In this document: in pieces, positions 56,697 to 64,000 of the stretch
Layout of the letters: each line of letters begins with the position of its first letter
How positions within the stretch are numbered: the stretch's first letter is position 1
Source of the DNA: Caenorhabditis elegans
Lineage: Eukaryota; Nematoda; Chromadorea; Rhabditida; Rhabditidae
Length of the DNA stretch: 64,000 bases
NCBI RefSeq assembly: GCF_000002985.6
Contig: NC_003283.11
Span: 248,001 to 312,000 of the forward strand
Direction: 5' to 3'
The notes under the pieces: generated by a model
What the model was told of the DNA's origin: nothing
What the model saw: only the letters and a program-made list of their open reading frames with translations
The model's database searches: none
Position numbers and translations under genes: made by a program

Positions 56697-58013
56697 AGGC
56701 GTGTGGTTAAACCCTAAAATTATCGATTAATTGAAATTAAAAAAAATCAATTTTAAAGGAAAATATTCACTGAAATCAACAGTTTATGCGACCGGAAGAA
56801 AACTAGAAATCAAACGATAAATTATAAAATTCATGGAAAAATGAGAAAAAAAAACCAGCTGCAACAGGAGACCATAGTAGTGGAGAAGCGGTGACAATTG
56901 CGAAATAGGTTAGAGTTATTTAGATTTAAAAAAAAAAAGAAAAAAATCGATAAATATATATACATGAAAACGCGCCCCATTGCCAATTCAAGATGCTCCG
57001 CCCCTGAACCATGTTGGGTCTCGTTAGGTATTTGGCGGTAAAATCGACAATTCAAATGTTTTCAATATTTTAAACGACTTTTTCTACCAATGGAAAACTC
57101 AACAAAAAAGTCGAAAAAAAAAACTAATTGAAAGCATTCGAAACCTAACGAGACCCATCGTGCTGGGGGCGGAGCGCCTTCAATTAGCCGTGGAGCGCGT
57201 TTTCACGTCGATAACAGAGAGGGATTTGTTTTGCATCAAGGGTGTCGTTTATGTTGGAAAAATGGTAGATTTTCGTGTTTTAAAGAATATTTTTCGGATT
57301 TTGGGGAAAAAAATTACGAAAAATCGGATATTTAGAATTAAAAAGAAAACGAAAAAAAATTGTTTCATTTTTTTTCGCATTTTTTTGGTTAAAATAACAA
57401 ATTTTTAACGAATTCTCATTTTTTTCGTTTTTTTTAATGTTAAAAGTAAATTTTTAGTTTTTAGGGTTAAAAAATCGAAAATTTTTCGGTTTTTGAGCGA
57501 AATAAATTCCGACTTTCCGGATTTTTTCAATTTTTCAGAGTAAATTACTAGTTTTCTCCTAAAAACCAAAATGAGTTTTTTTAAAATAGAATTTTCCAGA
57601 TTTTAAGCATAAAAGTTTGAAATTTTCAGATTTTCTGGAGAAAAATGATGATAAAATTTTTTTTTCTTTTTTTTCGCTGAAAATCTAAACATTTCAGATT
57701 AAAAAACGCGAAAATTTTGCAAAAATTTCCAGATTTTCTACTTTTATTTAGCTCCAAATTTTCCAAAAATCAATAAAAATCAATAACTTTCGATTTTTGA
57801 AAAAATGATTAATTTTAATGTTTTTTCTCGATTTTCTCTGGAAAAATTTGCTTATTTCTGGTTTTTTTTTTCGATTTTTGGAAAAAAATTTGCTCATTTT
57901 TTCCGAAAAAAAAGGAATTTTTTCTACGACACCCTCGATACTTACAATAGGAAAAAATTAATGTAAGTTATAAATTTTAAAAAAAATGGGGTAAAAAATC
58001 GATAATCGATTAT
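56697..58013. other. Spacer between the PHF10 and PPP1R21 homologues
   Basis: 1.3 kb between two same-strand genes. Holds a foldback at 56971-57199 and T/A-rich filler. A TTTTAG acceptor lies just before the PPP1R21-like start. No gene seen. Confidence 0.55.
56971..57199. repeat. Foldback related to 54850-55106
   Basis: CGCGCCCCATTGCCAATTCA pairs imperfectly with the right end, and GGGTCTCGTTAGGTATTT is matched by AACCTAACGAGACCC. More diverged than its relative at 54.9 kb. Confidence 0.7.
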
Positions 58014-61000
58014 TTATCTTCGTCCACCACCGACTGCAGCAGCAGATGCTCTTCTATTGAATTTCATGTTCTCAATGGCGCAGTACGTGTCACAAATCCA
58101 CGTTCCCTGTGGCAACTTCTTCAGTCCGACACAATACGTGTGGAATCCCCGATCACATCGATCGCAGAACACAATTTCGTCCTCCTTCTCGGGTTTATTG
58201 CAAATCGAGCACAGACGACAATCGACACAGCTCCATTCGTACGTTTTCACGAGCGCCGCCATTCGTTCGGGCATCTCGATGCACTGTGGATGATAGGCGA
58301 TTTTACACGTCGCACAGCTGAAAAATTGAAAGGTTTTTTTTTGAGAATCTAAAATTTTAATTTTGAATAAAGTACCATATCATCTCTCCGCCAGTCTTCT
58401 CGCACGAATCACACGGGCGGCTCGGATCAATTGGTGGTGGAATGTAGGATGGCTCCTGAACTTGTAATTTTTGAAATGACAATTTCAAATTGTTTGGAAT
58501 CAAACAATGGAAATTCCGAAAAATTGCATTTTTTCGATTTCAAAAATTTAATTTTTCTTATTTGTTTAAAGGAGGACTAACGGTTCGGACGATTTCGACC
58601 TTATAGACCCAAAATAAGCTCAAATGAACGAATTTCGTAATGAAACTGCTCAAAAATTTTTCAAAAATTTTTTATGGCGGTTCAAAATTTTGAAAAAATT
58701 ACACTGATTTTGGCCAAAATCACGAATTTTTCCCATTTTTCCGTGTCACATCTGTCCGAAGTTGGCTTTTTTGGAATTTTCGTTCTTTATTACATATATT
58801 CACGGGTTTCTAATTTCCCCCCTGTTTTCAAATGGAAGAGGTGGCCGTGAAAAAAGCGAACCTCGGCCGGGGGTCGCTTTTTTCACGGCCACCTCTTCCA
58901 TTCGAAAACAGGGGGAAATTAGAAACCCGTGTATATTGGTAGTTTATCTCATTTAATTTCGTCGATTAAAGTACATTTAATGCCGATAGGTAACCAAAAA
59001 TCATCGAAATTGGTTACCTATCGGCTTTAAATGTACCTTAATCGACGAAATTTAATGAGATTAAGTACCAATATATGCAGTAAAAGACGATAATTCCAAA
59101 AAAGCCAACTTCGGACAGATGTGACACGGAAAAATGGGAAAAATCGTGATTTTAGCCAAAATAAGTGTAATTTTTTCAAAATTTTGAACCGCCATAAAAA
59201 ATTTTTGAAAAATTTTTGAGCAGTTTCATTACGAAATTCGTTCATTTGAGCTTATTTTGGGTCTATAAGTTCAAAATCGTCCAAACCGTTAGTCCTCCTT
59301 TAAACAAAATTTGTATGTTTTCCAATGTTTTTTAGTAGATTTTAACGAAAAAACATACAATTTTCTTCAAAAATAAGGAAAATGGCCAAAATTGTAAGCT
59401 ATTTTTCGAGAAAAAAAATTGGAAAAATTAGGAATTTATTGGGAGTAGAACTTTTGATAGATTGATACATAGGGGGAGTACATGACAATATAAAACAGAT
59501 TTTAGAACAATGGAAAATTTGGTTAGTAAATGTGATTCTCCTCGTCGTCCGAATCGTAAGCCGCAATCAATTTTCGCCCCTAAAACCGACAGGAACAAAG
59601 GTTAGAAATTGAAAAAAAAGGGTGAGAAATCATGCAAAACTCCACAAAAAAAACAATACAAACACATAAGAAATGAGACAATATAGAAAAAAAAAATTTA
59701 TCCGAAAATTTGAATTTTTTTAAAAAAATTTTCGAAAAAGCAGAAAATTTCGCCTTTTTACAACGAAAAACAAACAATTTTTGGTTTTTTTTCAATCGAA
59801 AATCTAAAAAAAATTCAATATTTTTTGAAAAGTCAAAAAAAAAATTATCTTCGAAAACCCCGAAAATCGATAATTTTTCGAAAAAAAAAATTTTCGAATT
59901 TTTCAAACCGAAACACGAAAAATCAATAATTTTTCAATATATTTTTTTTTCAAAAAGCGGAAAATTTTAGAATTTTTTAAGATCGAAACCCGAAAAATCG
60001 ATAATTTTTTGAATTTTTTATTTTCGATTTTTTTAAAAATCGAAACACGAAAATTCGATAATTTTCGACAAAAAACGGAAAATTTTTAATTTTTCACTGG
60101 AAAACCGGAAAATATAATTTCTCAAACAAATTACGAAAAATCAATAATTTTTGAAAAAAAAAAATTTTCGAATTTTTCGATCGGAACTCGGAAAATCAAT
60201 AATTTTCAAAAAAACTGAAAATTTTCGAACTTTTAAAAAATCGAAACACGAAAATTCGATAATTTTGCGACAAAAAGCGGAAAAGTTTCGCCTTTTTACA
60301 AAGAAAACGTACAATTTTCTTGTTTTTTTTTGTTGAGAACTCTAAAAAATTGTTTAAAAATCGAATTTTTAAATTAAAAATTTTTTAATCGAAAATCTAA
60401 AATTTTCGCTTTTTTTTTTAATTAAAAAAAAAGGAATTTCACAAATTATTTTTAAAAAACCCTGAAAAATCGATAATTTTTCACCAAAAGAAACGAGATA
60501 TTTTCGAATTTTCAAGCCGAAACACGGAAAATCGATATTTTTTTGCAAATTTCAACAAAAAGCCACACAAACCTGTTTAATCTGAGCCATTGACGATTGT
60601 GGCGTCGTGTTGAGAGTTGCTTCCCGAGCTCTCATGGCTTCTTCCCTCTCGAATCGTACCAAATCCTGCTCGGCAATGTTCAACGGTGGGGGTGATGGCT
60701 CACGGACTGCTGGATAGAGGTGGGATGACTCGATGACGGTTCCCAGAGGCAAACGATTAAGCTCTTCTGAACTGAATTTCTTGAAATAATGTTGATATTG
60801 TCCGGGAATTAGTGCTACCGGGTATGGCCCCGGTCTGGTGGCTTCTGGTTTCATTACTTTCCACGAATTTCGACGGGATTGAATGATCTGAAAAATTATT
60901 TATTTAGAACACTTTTTTTTGTGAAAATACGGTAATTTTCCGATGATTTTTGAGGATATTTCTGTGAAAAATCGATCATTTTTCGACAATTTTCGAAGAT

Positions 61001-63535
61001 TTTTTGGTGAAAATTTGGTCATTTTCCGACAATTTTCGAGGTTTTTTATGTGAAAATTCGGTAATTTTTCGACAATTTTTGAGGATTTTGTTGTGAAAAT
61101 TCAGCCATTTTTTGACTATTTTTTTTTTTTTTTGGTGAAAATTTGGACATTTTTTGACGATTTTCGAGGTTTTTCCTGTGAAAATACGACCATTTTTCGA
61201 AGATCTTTGAGTTTTTTTTTGTGAAAAATTTGGTTATTTTCGACAATTTTTAAGGAATTTTTTGTAAAAATTTGGTCATTTTTCGACGATTTTTAAGGAT
61301 TTTTTTTTCTGAAAATTTGGTCAATTTTCGACAATTTTTGAGGATATTTCTGTGAAAAATCGATCATTTTTCGACAATTTTCGAAGATTTTTTGGTGAAA
61401 ATTTGGTCATTTTCCGACAATTTTCGAGGTTTTTTATGTGAAAATTCGGTAATTTTTCGACAATTTTTGAGGATTTTGTTGTGAAAATTCAGCCATTTTT
61501 TGACTATTTTTTTTTTTTTTTGGTGAAAATTTGGACATTTTTTGACGATTTTCGAGGTTTTTCCTGTGAAAATACGACCATTTTTCGAAGATCTTTGAGT
61601 TTTTTTTTGTGAAAAATTTGGTTATTTTCGACAATTTTTAAGGAATTTTTTGTAAAAATTTGGTCATTTTTCGACGATTTTTAAGGATTTTTTTTTCTGA
61701 AAATTTGGTCAATTTTCGACAATTTTTGAGTTTTTTTCTGTGAAAAATCGGTAATTTTTCGACAATTTTTAAGGCATTTATTGTGGAAATTTTGCCATTT
61801 TTCGACAATTTTTAAGGTACTTTTTTGTGAAAATTCGGCAAAAAATCTCGAAAAATGGCCGAATTTTCAGAAAATTTTTTTTTTAATTGGCGAAAAATAC
61901 TCAAAAATTGTCGAAAAATGACCGAATTTGCATTTAAAAAATCCTCAAAATTGTCGACAAATGGCCGAATTTTCACAAAACATCCTCAAAAATTGCAGAA
62001 AAATGGCCGAATATTCACAAAAATCTTCAAAAATTGTCGAAAAACGACCGAATTTTCAGTAAAAAATCAATTTTTTCCTTTTTTTTTTTAGAAAAAATCA
62101 ATAAAAATAATCACATTAGTCTGAATATCCCAAAAGTGTTTCCGCTCGTTCCGCCGCTGATTTTGAATGTCTTTATTAAAATCGACAGCATTTTGAACGG
62201 CTTTCCGTCGGAGCTCGGCGAGCTTCACCGAATCATTCTTAATCGCCTCCATTTCCTTGGCTTTTTCCAGCTGAGCTTCTCGTTCTCGCTGGCTCACGAC
62301 CTTTTTGTATTCCATGTAGATGTCTCCAAAGTCTGACTGCATCATATCGTGAATTTCGCTGGCACGCATTGCGTTCATGTCGCGGAGCACTGAAAAAATC
62401 GATAAATTGAGTGCAAAAAAATTATTTATTAACGGTGTTTTGCTCGCATTTATGAGGATTTTTTGTGAAAATTAGGTCATTTTTCGACAATTTTTGAGGA
62501 TTTTTTTGCTGAAAAATTGATAATTTTTCGACAATTTTTGAGGATTTTTTGGTGAAAATTCGGCTATTTTTTGACAATTTTTGAGGATTTTTTGGAGAAA
62601 AATTGGTAATTTTTCGACAATTTTTGAGGATTTTTTGGTGAAAAATTGGTAATTTTTTGACAATTTTTGAGGATTTTTTGGTGAAAAATTGGTAATTTTT
62701 CGACAATTTTTGAGGATTTTTTGGTGAAAAATTGGTAATTTTTCGACAATTTTTGAGGATTTTTTGGTGAAAAATTGGTAATTTTTTGACAATTTTTGAG
62801 GATTTTTTAGTGAAAAATATATCGGCAATTTCCGGCGTTTTTTGAAAATTGTTCGAGAAAAATCGACATATTTTAAGTTAGACTGAAATTCTTAATTTTA
62901 GAGAAAAATACACGAAATTTTGGAAAATCGTCAAAAAAATTGGCAAAACTGTTAAATAGACACAATTTTTTGACAAATCGTTGAAAAATGTCAGAAAATG
63001 ACCGGATTTTCACAAAAAATCACATCAAAATTCAATTTTCAGTGTATCTCAGCACAATCGAAGCTTTTAGCAGAAATAGTCATTTTTAGGGACGACGCTG
63101 AGCTCCGGCACATACATGTCTCGTTGAGAAGCTTGTGAACGTTGAAATTCCACTCCAAAAACTCGCGTTCCTCGTGGTTAACCTTCCGGCGTGTAAAATC
63201 CGGGTATTTTCTGGAGAAAGACTTAATATCGAGCAGTTCTCCGATTTGTTCTTGCAAAAACCATCGATCTCCGGATTTTACAGGCCATTCGTACTCGATG
63301 ATGTCTTTTGGCTCGACCTGGAGTGGAATTTTCATGATTATTTTTGAATTAATCGATTATCACTTACCTTGCGATGATTTACGTCAAGCATAATATAAAC
63401 ATTCCGGTTCACGGTCTCGCGTCGCGATGAAATTGGAGCCGGTTGACTGGAAGCTGCCTCTTGGCTGTCTGTTGGAGTTGCCGGGGTTTCTGACGATGAA
63501 ATATTACTCTCTTCGCTGATAACTGGATCCTCCAT
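58014..63535 (-). CDS. phf-10: PHF10/BAF45a homologue, PBAF subunit, long isoform with double PHD finger
   Basis: Exons 63535-63368, 63317-63116, 62389-62115, 60887-60573, 58455-58376, 58317-58014; 447 residues. The ATG follows AATTTCAG directly. The N-terminus is Ser/Pro-rich and disordered. The SAY domain starts near residue 58 (PKDIIEYEWP, IKSFSRKYPDF). Helical region: SEIHDMMQSDFGDIYMEYKK and NERKHFWDIQTN. The conserved PYPVALIPGQYQ follows. PHD1 begins at C335 (CDSCEKTGGEMICC, H356, C359) and PHD2 is CSICNKPEKEDEIVFCDRC...FHTYC, ending WICDTYC. This order is specific to PHF10, a chromatin-reading subunit of PBAF (SWI/SNF) complexes. Large introns are packed with minisatellites and foldbacks. 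The worm symbol is given from memory of naming, not a search. Confidence 0.92.
58561..59307. repeat. 747-bp foldback with two internal palindromes
   Basis: Outer arms of about 230 bp start TTTGTTTAAAGGAGGAC and end with the complement. Inside lie two separate palindromes: 58801-58931 and 58932-59075. It sits in the PHF10 intron between the short-isoform exon and the PHD exons. Confidence 0.92.
58801..58931. mobile_element. 131-bp palindromic MITE inserted in the larger foldback
   Basis: Begins CACGGGTTTCTAATTTC and ends with its complement ...CCCGTG. It is flanked by TATATT on both sides, and the other arm of the host foldback shows the uninterrupted sequence, so insertion and duplication are directly visible. 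Confidence 0.85.
59435..59440 (-). terminator. Poly(A) signal AATAAA for the short PHF10 isoform
   Basis: Minus-strand AATAAA in CCCAATAAATTCC, 83 nt past the stop of the alternative exon. Confidence 0.65.
59523..63535 (-). CDS. phf-10: PHF10 homologue, predicted short isoform without PHD fingers
   Basis: Shares the first four exons (63535-63368, 63317-63116, 62389-62115, 60887-60573), then uses a terminal exon 59579-59523. That exon has a TTTTAG acceptor, is in phase, and encodes GRKLIAAYDSDDEENHIY before TAA; total 338 residues. AATAAA lies 83 nt downstream. The acidic tail replaces both PHD fingers. Mammalian PHF10 is known to have isoforms with and without PHD fingers, which makes a real isoform more likely. 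Whether it is expressed is not shown by the sequence. Confidence 0.75.
60945..61850. repeat. Minisatellite with a 388-bp exact-looking duplication
   Basis: TTTTCGACAATTTTTGAGG-type units of about 40 bp fill the PHF10 intron. A block at about 60951-61338 repeats at 61339-61726 with offset 388, giving identical 66-residue frames at 61046-61246 and 61434-61634. Confidence 0.85.
62450..62820. repeat. 43-bp tandem repeat in a PHF10 intron
   Basis: About eight units of GGTGAAAAATTGGTAATTTT followed by TCGACAATTTTTGAGGATTT. Not a multiple of three, so all three minus frames show the same KNPQKLSKN-like chance peptide. Confidence 0.9.
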
Positions 63536-63976
63536 CTGAAATTATTCGAAATTTTAAGTTAAAACAGACCGAAATCGGGCGAAAAATCAATCACAAAGCA
63601 GGAAAACAATTCAAATAAGGGACACGGTGTTTGCAGACGCGGTGCCTCGAGGCGACGCGCATCTGCGTACAAGGCATTTTAATTGACGCGCAAAACATTT
63701 AATTGAGCGGCAGCAGCGAATACAATTTTAAATCAGTTTATCAGATGGCGCAGTTAAAGTTTTTTCAATTAATTAATTAAAAACTCTTTTTTTGATATAA
63801 AAGTGTTAAAAATGATTTTAAAACAAAAATTCGAAAGATTCCAGACCTATCACAAAAACTTCTTTTTGATCTTATTTTAATTTTCGATTCGTCCCTCTCG
63901 AGAGGGCTCTCCCATTCAACGCGCCATTTTTTGTTCAAAGTGAGTTATTCTTTTGCATTTTTAGTCATTTTTTCCG
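63536..63976. promoter_or_regulatory. Probable divergent promoter region
   Basis: 440 bp upstream of the PHF10 start. Includes GC-richer blocks (GGTGCCTCGAGGCGACGCGC near 63639; CTCTCGAGAGGG near 63894) in AT-rich DNA. A plus-strand start at 63977 would make the region bidirectional. Confidence 0.4.
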
Positions 63977-64000
63977 ATGGGTGGCATGGAGAACGGCTGT
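63977..64000 (+). CDS. Possible start of a plus-strand gene, cut by window end
   Basis: ATG at 63977 after GCATTTTTAGTCATTTTTTCC opens MGGMENGC to the last base. Only eight codons are visible; the call rests on position opposite the PHF10 promoter. Confidence 0.3.

Noticed and set aside
62450..62820. Possible CRISPR-like array
   Set aside because: Units are contiguous with no unique spacers, and the genome is eukaryotic.
61046..62828. Lys/Asn-rich ORFs such as SKNYQFFTKK
   Set aside because: Translations of 40-43 bp minisatellites; the same peptide appears in several frames.
1..64000. tRNA, rRNA or snRNA genes
   Set aside because: I looked for GGTTCGAATC-type B boxes on both strands and for rRNA-like blocks and saw none; a tRNAscan or Rfam search would settle it.

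Overview
This is nematode nuclear DNA, almost certainly Caenorhabditis elegans or a very close relative. The evidence is the AT-rich background, short introns with GTRAGT donors and TTTTCAG acceptors, interstitial TTAGGC telomere-type repeats, an RTE-clade retrotransposon, many foldback (MITE-like) elements, and nematode-expanded gene families (Str chemoreceptor, divergent nuclear receptor, NRF-6-like acyltransferase, LGC ion channel). Species is inferred from these features; no database was searched. Exon models were built by hand from splice sites and checked for reading phase, so every major model keeps an open frame across all junctions.

Layout, left to right. 1-3705 (-): NRF-6-like membrane acyltransferase, cut by the left window edge. 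4364-6691 (-): complete Str-type 7TM chemoreceptor. 6977-9980 (-): nuclear hormone receptor. 10-17 kb: intergenic repeats and a 5'-truncated, mutated RTE element (13091-15588) flanked by a direct repeat of about 290 bp. 17061-19258: thirteen-copy satellite with a 171-172 bp period. 20342-23267 (+): Cys-loop ligand-gated channel. 24092-24936 (-): small secreted protein with a repeated KKWY(E/D)W motif, with weaker small-gene candidates on both sides. 29234-33704 (-): peptide-type GPCR of the nematode npr kind. 33.7-49.9 kb: about 16 kb with no convincing gene except one candidate secreted ORF at 45.4 kb; it holds foldbacks, G-tracts and short GC-richer islands.

The right end looks like housekeeping or nuclear genes with long repeat-filled introns. 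49949-51836 (+): unrecognised 282-residue protein whose last intron is essentially one 770-bp foldback. 52358-56696 (-): PPP1R21 (KLRAQ-domain) homologue, a coiled-coil endosomal protein family. 58014-63535 (-): PHF10/BAF45a homologue (SAY domain plus double PHD finger), a PBAF chromatin-remodeller subunit. A complete alternative terminal exon with its own AATAAA predicts a second isoform lacking both PHD fingers. A possible plus-strand gene starts at 63977.

The left genes are sensory or signalling genes typical of chromosome arms and are not obviously one pathway. The most striking content is structural: nested palindromes inside introns, an insertion of one palindrome into another with a clean TATATT duplication, the long target duplication at the RTE element, the higher-order satellite, and the alternative PHF-10 3' end.
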